Shown piece by piece: positions 36,635-46,217 of a stretch of 64,000 bases of DNA. The stretch is taken from positions 135,238 through 199,237 of the forward strand of contig NZ_VVIP01000003.1 of the NCBI RefSeq assembly GCF_009650435.1. Direction: 5' to 3'. The stretch is from Foetidibacter luteolus (GTDB lineage: Bacteria; Bacteroidota; Bacteroidia; Chitinophagales; Chitinophagaceae). The notes beneath the pieces were generated by a model. The model was not told the DNA's origin. It saw only the letters and a program-made list of their open reading frames with translations, and searched no databases. Every line of letters starts with the position of its first letter. Position 1 is the stretch's first letter. Both the position numbers and the translations under genes were made by a program.

Positions 36635-36698
36635 TGAACGATGAACGGATTGCGACGCAACAGGCGATGCTACGAGGATATGCTGCTGGTAGCCAAAA
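36635..36698 (+). repeat. Family A dispersed repeat, copy 4
   Basis: Reads GAACGATGAACGGATTGCGA at its start, then CGCAACAGGCGATGC and TGCTGCTGGTAGCC. It is of the GAACGATGAA...CTGCTGGTA subfamily, and a family C element follows within 20 bp. Confidence 0.75.
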
Positions 36699-36714
36699 TT
36701 TGTGAATGGTGAAT

Positions 36715-36813
36715 AATGTTTTTAGTTTAAGAAACAAATGTCAGGTTGAGCTTGTCGAAACCGTTTTATGTCCGTTACTTTTCACGCATCACACCTGTAA
36801 CTAAATGACATTG
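36715..36813. mobile_element. Family C MITE-like element, copy 3 (eroded)
   Basis: The right end CTAAATGACATTG is intact and the left end is eroded (AATGTTTTTAG). The interior word TCAGGTTGAGCTTGTCGAAA matches the other copies. The flanks AATGGTGAAT (36705-36714) and ATTGGTGAAT (36814-36823) agree at 9 of 10 positions, consistent with an aged target duplication. Confidence 0.65.
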
Positions 36814-36857
36814 ATTGGTGAATAAATAAACAATACCAAAACGCCTGGGGCATGGAA

Positions 36858-37910
36858 TTATTCAACAACTTTTTCTGTCATTAACTGCTGTACCAGCTTT
36901 TCCAGTTCGGCAATCTTTTTCTCCAGTTCGGGCAGTTTGCGGCTTAAAGCCTGGCTGCGTAAGGCGCTGGTATAATCGTAAGCCGGGGTTCCTGTAACAG
37001 CGGTATTAGGATTTTTAATGGATTTGCTTACACCGCTTTGGGCATTTATCTTGCTGCCATCGGCTATGTGAATATGGCCTACAATACCCGCCTGGCCGCC
37101 AATCATAACATTATTGCCAATTTTTGTGCTGCCGCTAACGCCCGCCTGCGCAGCTATAACAGTATTGTTACCTACTTCAACATTGTGGGCCACCTGTATA
37201 AGGTTGTCTAATTTGGCGCCGGCCTTTATAATGGTTGAACCAATGGTGGCCCTGTCTATGGTGGCGTTGGCGCCTACTTCTACAAAATCTTCAACCACTA
37301 CGTTGCCAATTTGGGGCACTTTTTTGTAAGAGCCATCCTGCTGTGGTGCAAAGCCAAAGCCATCGCTGCCAATAACAGTACCGGCATGTATGGTAACATT
37401 TTTGCCTATTATGCAATCATGGTAAATTTTAACGCCGGGGTACAGTATAGAATTGTCGTTAATTTTTACATTGTTGCCAATAAAGGCGCCGGGGTAAATT
37501 TTTACATTGTTGCCTATCTCTACATGCTCACTTATATAAGTAAAGGCGCCTATAAAAACCTTATCTCCCAATTTAGCGGAAGTGGCTATAAAGGATGGTT
37601 GCTGGATGCCCTGCAACTGCTGGCGCATCAACTCCTGGTATTTTTGCAGCAGTACCGCAAAGGCGCTATATGCATCAGGCACACGGATAAGGGCAGCGGT
37701 TACGGGTTGCTTCAATTCAAGAGAATCATTAACAATAATCACGGAAGCGCCAGTAGTATATAAAAATTCCTCGTATTTGGGGTTTGCTAAAAAAGCAAGC
37801 TGGCCTTGCTTGGCTTCCTCAATTTTGCCAAACGAGCCCACCGCGGCAGAAGCATCGCCTTCTACCTTTCCATTAATCATAAGCGCTATCTGCGCTGCAG
37901 TGAATTGCAT
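36858..37910 (-). CDS. lpxD: UDP-3-O-acylglucosamine N-acyltransferase
   Basis: A 350-residue left-handed beta-helix acyltransferase that adds the second acyl chain (third step of lipid A synthesis). An N-terminal uridine-binding domain (about 1-100) is followed by the hexapeptide helix (about 105-310). The catalytic His is His242 in LIQVAHNVEVGN. A C-terminal coiled coil (about 320-345, ELEKKIAELEKLVQQL) completes the trimer. It lies 128 bp downstream of the HD hydrolase gene. About 4 kb of foreign-looking DNA now separates it from lpxC/fabZ and lpxA, which normally follow it closely in this phylum. Confidence 0.95.
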   Translation of the reverse strand: MQFTAAQIALMINGKVEGDASAAVGSFGKIEEAKQGQLAFLANPKYEEFLYTTGASVIIVNDSLELKQPVTAALIRVPDAYSAFAVLLQKYQELMRQQLQGIQQPSFIATSAKLGDKVFIGAFTYISEHVEIGNNVKIYPGAFIGNNVKINDNSILYPGVKIYHDCIIGKNVTIHAGTVIGSDGFGFAPQQDGSYKKVPQIGNVVVEDFVEVGANATIDRATIGSTIIKAGAKLDNLIQVAHNVEVGNNTVIAAQAGVSGSTKIGNNVMIGGQAGIVGHIHIADGSKINAQSGVSKSIKNPNTAVTGTPAYDYTSALRSQALSRKLPELEKKIAELEKLVQQLMTEKVVE

Positions 37911-38038
37911 AATATAAAGTCATTTAAGTCATAGAGACATTAAGTCATCCAGTCATTGAGACATAAAGCCATTTAAGTAAGCGGGCAACCCGATTGTTAT
38001 AAAGCCGTTATGACTAATTGACTTTATGACCAACTGAC
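37911..38038. repeat. Degenerate word tract (AAGTCATTGAG type)
   Basis: Variants of AAGTCATTTAAGTCATAGAG, TAAGTCATCCAGTCATTGAG and TTGACTTTATGACC fill most of this gap. A related tract (GTCATAAAGTCAAAAG) lies at 55474-55523. Confidence 0.5.
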
Positions 38039-39250
38039 TTACTTTAATTGGCAAATGTAGAATTTTTTAACAGGCGTGGAAAGTGTTTGATGGATGAGCG
38101 GGTTATACACCTGCGCTATGTTTTTTACCTGGCCATCTTTAAAAAGCACGTTAATATGTTCGTCATCCATTTTATATATGGTATTAACCGCTTCGCCGCT
38201 AAAAACCAGAAATGCGGCTTCTTCAATGCTAATGCCAAGTTGCCCCGCCACTTTCTGCCGGATGGCGTGTAATGTACCTTCATCTATCGGCTCGTCGTGC
38301 AACTGGCATTTAAGTAACCGGCGGTTTAAAATACCGTCGCAAAGTGTTTGCAATACCACATCCGGGTGTTTGCTCCACCGTTTAATGGCAAACATCATGT
38401 CTGTATCATCCATACTGCAGAACATGTCCAGCGCCGCTTTGTTCATTACGCCGTTAAAGCCATTTAAAAAATAGTCTAAGGCGCAATTGGTTTGCAATTG
38501 TATATCGTTGGTATTATAAATTGTTTTCACCCTTTCTATAATTTTTACCAGCATTTTTTCGGCAGCAAGTACAGCTTTGTGCAGGTAAACCTGCCAGTAC
38601 ATCTGGCGGCGTGCAATCAAAAATTTTTCTACGCTGTAAATGCCTTTTTCTTCAATCATCAATTGACCGTTGTGTACCACCAGCATTTTTAAAATGCGGT
38701 CGTAACCAATAACACCTTCGCTAACACCGGTAAAAAAACTGTCGCGGGAAAGGTAGTCCATACGGTCAACATCCAGTTGGCCGCTGATAAGCTGGTATAA
38801 AAATGGCTTATGATAATTGCCGGTAAAAATATCCAGCGCCAGTTGCAGGCGGCCGTCAAGCTGGCGGTTCATTTCATGAATAATCTGCATACTCAGTTCT
38901 TCATGGTGAGCGCCCGCCACCAGGCTGTGCTCCAGGGCGTGGGAGAAGGGGCCGTGGCCAATATCATGCAACAGTATGGCGGCCTTAACCGCGGTTTCTT
39001 CTTCGGGTGTAATATCTACATCCTTGTATTTAAGTTCAATAACGGCATTGCACATAAGATGGTAAGCGCCAAGGGAATGGTGCAGCCTGGTATGCACAGC
39101 ACCGGGGTACACCAGTTGTGCCAGCGCCATTTGGTGAATGCGGCGCAACCGCTGGTAATAAGGGTGAGAAAGTATATCAAATATCAACGGATGGTTAAGC
39201 GTAATAAAACCGTAAACAGGGTCGTTAATGATTTTTCTTTTCGGCGGCAT
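38039..39250 (-). CDS. HD domain phosphohydrolase
   Basis: A 403-residue HD-superfamily protein of the dGTPase-like/YdhJ type. The metal site is visible as TRLHHSLG (His57/58) and LLHDIGHGPFSHALEH (His95, Asp96, His99). Relatives hydrolyse nucleotides or other phosphates, and the exact substrate is unknown. In Bacteroidota this gene commonly precedes lpxD, as here, so the linkage is ancestral. It is divergent from porX, with 305 bp between them. The start MPPKRKIINDPVYGF fits the family N-terminus. Confidence 0.88.
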   Translation of the reverse strand: MPPKRKIINDPVYGFITLNHPLIFDILSHPYYQRLRRIHQMALAQLVYPGAVHTRLHHSLGAYHLMCNAVIELKYKDVDITPEEETAVKAAILLHDIGHGPFSHALEHSLVAGAHHEELSMQIIHEMNRQLDGRLQLALDIFTGNYHKPFLYQLISGQLDVDRMDYLSRDSFFTGVSEGVIGYDRILKMLVVHNGQLMIEEKGIYSVEKFLIARRQMYWQVYLHKAVLAAEKMLVKIIERVKTIYNTNDIQLQTNCALDYFLNGFNGVMNKAALDMFCSMDDTDMMFAIKRWSKHPDVVLQTLCDGILNRRLLKCQLHDEPIDEGTLHAIRQKVAGQLGISIEEAAFLVFSGEAVNTIYKMDDEHINVLFKDGQVKNIAQVYNPLIHQTLSTPVKKFYICQLK

Positions 39251-39555
39251 GCTTGTTGGTAATTTGTTAAATCAAATCCTCTATGGAAATATCAAATGTA
39301 CTATTTGTATGTTGGTGCAAAGAAGAATTAGAATGGAAGTTGAAAGCAGGGGGAATTTAGATGAATACATTTGGTGACGGGCTACAGCATTTCATGGCAT
39401 CGCCTGTTGAGCAATCTTGCGTGGCGAAGCAGCAAGATTGGAACACTTGTACGGTTGGTTTTTCATGGCGGCTTTTCAGCCCTTATATTTTTTTTCATTT
39501 GCAGTCATCCCCTTTAACATGGAACTTTAAACATTCAACAACAAACAAAGACACT
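39251..39555. other. Divergent intergenic region between the HD gene and porX
   Basis: Carries a stem-loop at 39412-39440, in which CAATCTTGC pairs with GCAAGATTG over an 11-nt loop, 116 bp before porX. The porX frame stays open upstream through this hairpin, which argues that the upstream part is not coding. I see no clear promoter. Confidence 0.4.
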
Positions 39556-41115
39556 ATGGCACTAGCAAAGATACTCTGGGTAGATGATGAGATAGAGAGC
39601 CTGCAATCGCACAAAATATTCTTAGAAAACAAGGGATATGAAATTCAAACCCTTAACAATGGTTTTGAAGCCATAGATTATGTAAAGGAAAATGCGGTGG
39701 ATGTGGTTTTGCTGGATGAGACAATGCCCGGTATTACCGGCCTGGAAACATTAGCCAAAATAAAAGAGGTTAACCAGCGCATACCCGTTGTGCTAATAAC
39801 CAAGAACGAAACGGAAAACCTGATGGATGATGCCATTGGCAGCCAGATAACCGATTACCTGATTAAGCCGGTAAACCCTAACCAGGTGCTGCTAAGCCTT
39901 AAAAAAATTATTGACAACAAACGGCTGGTGGCAGAGAAAACCACCAGTGCCTACCAGCAACAGTTCCGCAATCTTTTTATGGCTTTAAACAGCAATCCTG
40001 ATTACAATGAGTGGATGGATATTTACAAAAAACTGGTTTACTGGGAGCTGGAAATGGAAAAGAGCGATAGTCCCGAAATGCAGGAAGTATTGCAGAGCCA
40101 AAAGCAGGAGGCCAATACAGAGTTCTTCAAGTTTGTGAGCCGTAACTACGCAGGCTGGGTACACCCAAAATCGCAGGATGCGCCGGTAATGAGCCACAAC
40201 CTGTTCAGGTTTAAGGTGCTGCCGCATGTGGATAAGGAAATACCTACTTTTTTTATTGTGCTGGATAACCTCCGGTTTGACCAATGGAAAGCCATCGAAC
40301 CCATTTTCGCGGAAAGCTTCCGCATACTGGAAGAAGAAACTTTTTACAGCATATTGCCCACAGCAACGCAGTATTGCCGCAACGCCATATTTGCCGGGCT
40401 GCTGCCTGTGGATATAGAAAAGCAATTTCCTGTACAATGGAAAAATGATGATGAGGAAGGCGGCAAAAACCTGTATGAAGAGGAGTTCTTCCGGGGCCAG
40501 TTAAGGCGGTTAAAGAGGGATGATATTAAATTCAGCTACACCAAAATTATTAACCACAGCGATGGGCAGCAATTGGTTAACAATATGCACAACCTGTTGC
40601 AGAACGATTTGAATATTATTATTTACAACTTTGTAGACATGCTTAGCCATGCCCGTACAGAGATGGAAGTATTAAAAGAACTGGCCAGTGATGAAATAAG
40701 CTATCGCAGCATAACCAAAAGCTGGTTTGAGCATAGCCCGCTGCACCAGGCATTGAAAAGGATAGCCGACAAAAAAATCAATGTCATCATCGCTACAGAC
40801 CATGGCAGCGTAAAAGTAAAAACACCCTGCAAGGTTATTGGCGACAAGCAGACTACCACTAACCTGCGCTACAAACATGGCCGCAATTTAAACTACGAGC
40901 CAAAAGAAGTACTGGCTTTTCGGGACCCCCGGGAAGCCGGCCTGCCGGTGCCCAACGTAAACTCCTCTTACATATTCGCTAAGGAAGATGGTTTCCTGTG
41001 TTATCCCAATAATTACAATTACTATGTTAACTACTACCGCAACACTTTTCAGCATGGCGGCGTAAGCCTGGAAGAAATGATTGTACCTGTGGTAAAAATG
41101 GTGAGTAAGGTATAG
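39556..41115 (+). CDS. porX: PorX-type response regulator with PglZ (alkaline phosphatase-like) output domain
   Basis: A 519-residue two-domain protein. Residues 1-125 are a receiver domain with acidic pocket VDDE (about 9-12), phospho-acceptor Asp54 in VVLLDETMPG, and Lys near residue 107 in YLIKPVNP. A helical linker leads to a PglZ domain of the alkaline phosphatase superfamily. Metal-binding candidates are FIVLDNLRFDQW (about 235-245), a Thr in ILPTATQYCR, and ATDHGS late in the protein. PorX works with the sensor PorY to control T9SS genes, and the PglZ domain hydrolyses cyclic oligonucleotides. The ATG at 39556 opens directly into the receiver domain, whereas the 65-codon upstream extension lacks homology. 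A terminator follows. Confidence 0.93.
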   Translation: MALAKILWVDDEIESLQSHKIFLENKGYEIQTLNNGFEAIDYVKENAVDVVLLDETMPGITGLETLAKIKEVNQRIPVVLITKNETENLMDDAIGSQITDYLIKPVNPNQVLLSLKKIIDNKRLVAEKTTSAYQQQFRNLFMALNSNPDYNEWMDIYKKLVYWELEMEKSDSPEMQEVLQSQKQEANTEFFKFVSRNYAGWVHPKSQDAPVMSHNLFRFKVLPHVDKEIPTFFIVLDNLRFDQWKAIEPIFAESFRILEEETFYSILPTATQYCRNAIFAGLLPVDIEKQFPVQWKNDDEEGGKNLYEEEFFRGQLRRLKRDDIKFSYTKIINHSDGQQLVNNMHNLLQNDLNIIIYNFVDMLSHARTEMEVLKELASDEISYRSITKSWFEHSPLHQALKRIADKKINVIIATDHGSVKVKTPCKVIGDKQTTTNLRYKHGRNLNYEPKEVLAFRDPREAGLPVPNVNSSYIFAKEDGFLCYPNNYNYYVNYYRNTFQHGGVSLEEMIVPVVKMVSKV

Positions 41116-41138
41116 CCATACATATTCTGTAAGTATTT

Positions 41139-41176
41139 AACAGGGATGGTAAATTAAATGCCATCCCTGTTTTATT
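41139..41176 (+). terminator. Rho-independent terminator after porX
   Basis: AACAGGGATGG (41139-41149) pairs with CCATCCCTGTT (41161-41171) over an 11-nt loop, followed by TTATTT. It lies 24 bp after the stop. Confidence 0.8.
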
Positions 41177-41564
41177 TAAGTAACCCCGGCAGGCTTGCAA
41201 CGTATTAACGGCAAAGTTCCAGAAGCTGTTTTTTAGCTTTTTATATACCTCCGGACTTTAGGCTCAAGGCTTAATTCTTTTTTCAACAGTTGTCTTTTAT
41301 TAACAGCGGCACCGCGTTTGTGCCATCTTTAAGGTTAATATCTGTAAAGTAGTTGATAAAAGGGATAAACATAAGCTTGCCAACAAGTACTAAGTTTGAT
41401 ACGTATTTTGATTTAGCATGTAGCTACTGCTTAACTCCAGTTTCAACCTGAACATTTCTTCGATTTTACAACCGGCGCTTTAGTGCCGGGCTGTATAACT
41501 ATTGCCAAAACTGTTTTAAGAGGGATTTTTTTATTGACTAATCTAAAATGTAAAACTTCTGCTT
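41177..41564. other. Intergenic region upstream of the SusC/SusD locus
   Basis: About 390 bp, with no ORF or repeat family recognised. It includes CCGGCGCTTTAGTGCCGGG, a 7-bp palindromic hairpin near 41471-41489. No clear TAnnTTTG is visible before susC. Confidence 0.4.
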
Positions 41565-44500
41565 ATGAAACAAAGAACCCCCAGGCTTTTTATGGCCTGT
41601 TTGTTCAGCGCTTTCTGTTTTGTCGTGCAGGCTCAAACCGGCAGCCTTAAAGGAAAGGTTACCGAAGAGACCGGCACACCCGTTTCCGGCGCCACCGTTA
41701 AATTTAAAGACAGGAATACCGGCGTGATAACCAGGGACGATGGCACTTTCAGCATCGCATCAACAGGCAAAGGTGTATTGGTGGTATCAGCATTAGGGTA
41801 TGCTGATAAGGAAATAACCATTAATGGAGAAGAAACATTAGATGTGGTTCTTTCAAAAACAACACAACAGTTAATTGATGTGGTTGTAACGGCATTGGGT
41901 GTAAAGCGTGAGAAACGTAACTTAACCTACAGCACCCAGGAAGTTAAAGGCGATGAGTTGCTGAGGGCAAAAGAGCCCAATGTGGTAAATGCACTGGCTG
42001 GTAAAGTGGCAGGTGTTCAGATAACAAGCTCTTCAGGTACGCCTGGCAGTTCATCCAGGATTGTTATCCGTGGCGCATCCTCATTTTTTGGAGATAACCA
42101 GGCACTGATCATATTGGATGGCGTACCCATCAACAATGATGAAACAGGCAATCTTAACTCAGGGCCCGGCACCAACAGGTTGTCTGATATTGACCCGTCC
42201 ATCATCGAAAACATCAACGTGCTAAAAGGCGCCGCGGCAACAGCTTTGTATGGCTCTGCCGGCGCAAGGGGTGTTGTAATGATCACCACCAAAAACGGCG
42301 GAGAAAACAGGAAGCCCACCCTTAGTTTTTCGCAGGACTTTTCTTTTGAAAAGCCGTTGTTGCCGGAAATACAAACCAAGTACGGCCAGGGCGAACGCGG
42401 TGTTTATTTTAATGGAGAAGACCAAAAAACAAGTGCTGTTTGGGGGCCGTTGATTGATACGTTAAAAATTGATGGCAAACCCGCACAACGTTATAACCAG
42501 GCAGACCTGTTCTTTAAAACAGGTATTACCAGCAATAGCACGGTAAGTGTAAGCGGTGGCGGAAACGCTTCCAGTTACTTCATGTCTTATTCATACCTCG
42601 ATCAAAAAGGAACAACACCTAAAACAGACTATAAAAGGCATTCCATATTTACCAAGTACACCACAAAAATCTACAAGAACTTAACCAGCACTTTCCAGTT
42701 TAATTATGTCAGCTCCCACAATAACAGGTTGCCGGAAGGTTACACGCTGGAGAGCCCTATATGGACAGTACTTACAGCGCCCTATACCTGGAACCCGCTG
42801 CCTTATCTAAATGAAGACGGAACGCAACGTGTATTCCGGTATTCAAGAAATAATCCTTATTGGGTGGTTGATAACATTTATAACAAGGCTGATGTAAACA
42901 GGTTTGTGCCGGTAATGACGGTTAATTACACACCGTTTAAATGGTTAACCTTAACGGAAAGGGTAGGTGCCGATATTTACTCCGAGCAGGATAAATACCG
43001 TGAATCCCCGGGTTCTATAGCCACCCCAGCCGGCAGAATTATTCAACGTAACATCAACTTCCGCCAGTTTAACCATGATTTCATGGTGAACGCAACCAAA
43101 GAATTTGGCAAGTTTAATGTAAACCTCTTACTGGGTAATAACCTGTATTCTGTTTATTCACAATACTACGATCAAACAGGCCTTGGCCTTAGTGTGCAGG
43201 ATTTTGACAATATTGGCATAGCATCAACCATTACTACCTCTGAAGCATACTACCGCACACGCAAGGTTGGCTTTTATGCCCAGGCCAACGTAGATTATAA
43301 CAGGTTGCTGGTGCTTTCCTTAACCGGCCGTTATGATGGTTCATCCGTTTTGTCAAGGGATAACAGTTTTTACCCTTATGGTTCCGCGGCAGCCAGTTTC
43401 ATATTTTCTGAACTGTTACCGGAGGATATGAAGCGTTCCATCAACCTGGCAAAACTGCGGGTGTCTTATGCGGTTGTGGGTAATGATGGGGTTGGCGCAT
43501 ATTCGCTTGCTACCCCATACGAAAGGGCCACCATAGGCAATATCAGCTTTCCCTTTAACGGGCAAAACGGGTTTTTAATGAGTGGTACCCTTGGCAACCA
43601 GAATTTAAAGAACGAAAAAATAGGCGAGTTTGAAATTGGTCTTGAAACAAGGCTGTTCAATAACCGTGTCGGTGTAGAAGCTTCCTACTTTAACAAGAAA
43701 ACTACCAATGGCCTTATTCCAGGCGTATCTATCGCTCCTTCCACCGGTTTTACAGGTACAACGGTTAACTCCGCAGAAATGGAAAACAAAGGCATAGAAG
43801 TTTTGCTGAATGTAAGCCCGGTGAGGGCAAAGAAGTTTAGCTGGGATGTTACTTTCAACTTCACCAAAATAAACAACAAGGTGCTTTCCATTTACAAGGA
43901 TATGACACAGTTGGGCAATGGCTTTACACAAATTATTGTAGACCAGCCTTACGGTGTTAAATGGGGTGGCAAATATGCCCGTGCCGAAGATGGCCAGCTA
44001 TTGGTGGATGCTACCGGCTTACCCTTTAGGGAAGTGGAAGACGGCATGATTGGTAACATTACGCCAGACTGGCTGGCTGGCTTAAACAACACATTCCGTT
44101 ATGGCCCTTTAAGCCTCAGTTTCTTTTTTGATATGAAAAAAGGCGGCGATATAGAAAACAATGTGGACGGTTACGGTTATTTCTATGGTACGCCTAAAGT
44201 AACCGAAAACAGGGAAGACAGGATTATTGCAGGCATTAAAGCTTCTGATGGCAAACCCAACGATATCACCGTTACAGCCCAGGATTATTACAGGAGGATA
44301 AATGGTATTACAGAAGCCGTTATACAGGATGGTACTTACATTAAACTGCGCAATGTAAACCTCAGCTACGATTTTAACAGCAGCCTGCTTTCCAAAACGC
44401 CGTTTAAAAGTGCTACGCTCAGTGTTACGGGCCGCAACCTGTGGATTTACAGTCCACATTTTACCGGCGCCGATCCTGAGGTTAGCTCTTTCGGTTCATC

Positions 44501-44579
44501 CAACGGTTCACAGGGTATTTATTCATTCGGCACACCCACATCCCGTTCCGTTAATTTCAGTTTAAAACTCACTTTCTAA
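41565..44579 (+). CDS. SusC/RagA family TonB-linked outer-membrane protein
   Basis: A 1004-residue receptor of the SusC class. A signal peptide (to about residue 23, VVQAQ) is followed by a carboxypeptidase-regulatory-like domain (about 25-105). The plug (about 115-225) contains the SusC motif 'IVIRGASSFFGDNQALIILDGVPI' and 'GAAATALYGSAGARGVV'. The barrel ends with FSLKLTF. It imports bulky ligands (glycans or peptides) with its SusD lid protein, energised by TonB. The susD-like gene follows after 23 bp. No glycoside hydrolases or sigma/anti-sigma pair accompany the pair, so the ligand is not revealed by context. Confidence 0.92.
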   Translation: MKQRTPRLFMACLFSAFCFVVQAQTGSLKGKVTEETGTPVSGATVKFKDRNTGVITRDDGTFSIASTGKGVLVVSALGYADKEITINGEETLDVVLSKTTQQLIDVVVTALGVKREKRNLTYSTQEVKGDELLRAKEPNVVNALAGKVAGVQITSSSGTPGSSSRIVIRGASSFFGDNQALIILDGVPINNDETGNLNSGPGTNRLSDIDPSIIENINVLKGAAATALYGSAGARGVVMITTKNGGENRKPTLSFSQDFSFEKPLLPEIQTKYGQGERGVYFNGEDQKTSAVWGPLIDTLKIDGKPAQRYNQADLFFKTGITSNSTVSVSGGGNASSYFMSYSYLDQKGTTPKTDYKRHSIFTKYTTKIYKNLTSTFQFNYVSSHNNRLPEGYTLESPIWTVLTAPYTWNPLPYLNEDGTQRVFRYSRNNPYWVVDNIYNKADVNRFVPVMTVNYTPFKWLTLTERVGADIYSEQDKYRESPGSIATPAGRIIQRNINFRQFNHDFMVNATKEFGKFNVNLLLGNNLYSVYSQYYDQTGLGLSVQDFDNIGIASTITTSEAYYRTRKVGFYAQANVDYNRLLVLSLTGRYDGSSVLSRDNSFYPYGSAAASFIFSELLPEDMKRSINLAKLRVSYAVVGNDGVGAYSLATPYERATIGNISFPFNGQNGFLMSGTLGNQNLKNEKIGEFEIGLETRLFNNRVGVEASYFNKKTTNGLIPGVSIAPSTGFTGTTVNSAEMENKGIEVLLNVSPVRAKKFSWDVTFNFTKINNKVLSIYKDMTQLGNGFTQIIVDQPYGVKWGGKYARAEDGQLLVDATGLPFREVEDGMIGNITPDWLAGLNNTFRYGPLSLSFFFDMKKGGDIENNVDGYGYFYGTPKVTENREDRIIAGIKASDGKPNDITVTAQDYYRRINGITEAVIQDGTYIKLRNVNLSYDFNSSLLSKTPFKSATLSVTGRNLWIYSPHFTGADPEVSSFGSSNGSQGIYSFGTPTSRSVNFSLKLTF

Positions 44580-44602
44580 TTAACCGTAATCAAAAAATTG
44601 TC

Positions 44603-46015
44603 ATGAAAAAACTCATATATATAGGCACATTGCTTACGTTGTTGGCGGGTACGGGGTGCAGAAAATTCATTGATGTAAACAACGACCCCAACCGCCCCAC
44701 CGACGTACAGGAGGCGTTGATATTGGCGCCGGTTGAATTAACCATTGCACACAAGCTTATGGCCGGCAGGGATGGATTTGCCCCCATACTGGCACAGCAT
44801 TACATGCAGGTGGTTTGCCTTAACCAACCTGTGCCCAACGAGGGTACTTACCTGCTGGTTAACGGCAGCGTTAACGGAGACTGGAATACCGTTTACGTTA
44901 CCTGCCTCAACAACCTTAAAAACCTTAATGCAAAAGCCGAGGCAAGCGGCAATTATAACTATGCCGGTATAGCCAAAGTATTGTCGGCTTTTTGCCTGGC
45001 CACCGCTTCAGACTGGTGGGGAGATGTACCTTATTCCGATGCCTTGCAGGGCGGCGATAATTTTACGCCAACTTATAACTCCCAGGAAGTTATCTACGAC
45101 AGCGTGCAGGCATTGCTTGACAGGGGCATTGCGGATATCAGCAAAAATGCAGGCCTTACACCCGGCGGCGATGATAATTTTTACGAAGGAGATATGGGCC
45201 AGTGGAAAAAGTTAGCCTACACGCTTAAAGCCAGGTATTATATGCACCTCACCAAAGCACCCGGCCACACCGCAACCGCCCAGGCAGATCTTGCGCTGCA
45301 GGCCCTGGAAAACGGTATGACATCTAACGACGATGACCTTAAGTACAAATACCCCGGTGGTTCCGGCACAGAAAATCAATGGTATTGGGTGTTCGATCCT
45401 GTATCTACACTTATCCTTTCGTCCTCTATTGTAGATACCTTAAAAACAAGAAACGATCCCCGTCTTGAAAAAATGATAGCCCCTGCGCAAAACACCGGTT
45501 TGTATACCGGCCGCGCCATAGGAACCATTGATGTGGGCAACCTGCAGAATTACTCCGTGCCTTCAGATTTTTACCGGGCGCCGGGTTCTTCCAATTATGT
45601 GTTCAATTATTCTGAGGCATTGTTCCTTAAGGCAGAAGCCACTTTAATCAAATCGGGCTATACCGCGGCCCAGCCATTTTACAAGGCCGGTGTAGAATCG
45701 CACATGACGAAACTCGGCCTCGATTTAACCGGCGATGGCCCCAGAAATTATATGGCAGCGCGGGGTACATTAACGGCAGGCATGGCCTTGCAGCGCATCA
45801 TCGAAGAAAAGTTTATTGCCAACTTTCTCTCGTTCGAAAACTGGAACGACTGGCGCCGCACCGGCTTTCCCGTTATCAGCCGTGTACCCAATGCAGTAGC
45901 AACGGTATCCGGTATCCCCAGGAGGTTGTTGTACCCGCAAATTGAAATTACTTCCAACCCACAATCTCAGCAGGGCGCCAAAATGGACGAGCGTGTATGG
46001 TGGGATGCCCAGTAA
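44603..46015 (+). CDS. SusD/RagB family nutrient-binding lipoprotein (SusD-like 2 type)
   Basis: A 470-residue surface lipoprotein. The signal peptide ends in a lipobox (LAGTGC, Cys19). The helical TPR-like scaffold and the ending 'RVWWDAQ' fit the SusD-like_2 group ('FSYDDVPYSDAL'-type block here WWGDVPYSDALQG, about residue 136). It caps the SusC barrel encoded just upstream and binds the ligand outside the cell. It is probably cotranscribed with susC, and a strong terminator follows 26 bp after the stop. Confidence 0.9.
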   Translation: MKKLIYIGTLLTLLAGTGCRKFIDVNNDPNRPTDVQEALILAPVELTIAHKLMAGRDGFAPILAQHYMQVVCLNQPVPNEGTYLLVNGSVNGDWNTVYVTCLNNLKNLNAKAEASGNYNYAGIAKVLSAFCLATASDWWGDVPYSDALQGGDNFTPTYNSQEVIYDSVQALLDRGIADISKNAGLTPGGDDNFYEGDMGQWKKLAYTLKARYYMHLTKAPGHTATAQADLALQALENGMTSNDDDLKYKYPGGSGTENQWYWVFDPVSTLILSSSIVDTLKTRNDPRLEKMIAPAQNTGLYTGRAIGTIDVGNLQNYSVPSDFYRAPGSSNYVFNYSEALFLKAEATLIKSGYTAAQPFYKAGVESHMTKLGLDLTGDGPRNYMAARGTLTAGMALQRIIEEKFIANFLSFENWNDWRRTGFPVISRVPNAVATVSGIPRRLLYPQIEITSNPQSQQGAKMDERVWWDAQ

Positions 46016-46041
46016 TTTTTTATCGCACCATTTAAACATAC

Positions 46042-46072
46042 AGAAGAAGGCCCCGGCCTTCTTCTTTTTTTA
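46042..46072 (+). terminator. Rho-independent terminator after susD
   Basis: AGAAGAAGG and CCTTCTTCT pair around CCCCGG (46042-46065), followed by TTTTTTTA. Confidence 0.88.
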
Positions 46073-46125
46073 TGCAATGGCAATAGTGTAACAGGCCAAA
46101 GCCTCCGGCTTTTAAGACAATTTTT

Positions 46126-46185
46126 ATGGGCCCGGCAGCAGGAACATATATTGGGCTTTACTTGCGTCGCACTCTTGTGCTGTTG
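46126..46185 (-). repeat. Family A dispersed repeat, copy 5
   Basis: The complement reads CACAAGAGTGCGACGCAAGT and ends CTGCTGCCGGGCCCATA, the subfamily that begins ACAAGAGTG and ends GCCGGGCCC. Confidence 0.75.
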
Positions 46186-46217
46186 GATACGCTGCGCAGC
46201 TTTTCCCGCCTTATAGC

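Noticed and set aside
39361..39555. N-terminal 65-codon extension of porX
   Set aside because: It has no homology-like features, crosses a hairpin, and the receiver domain begins right at the ATG at 39556.
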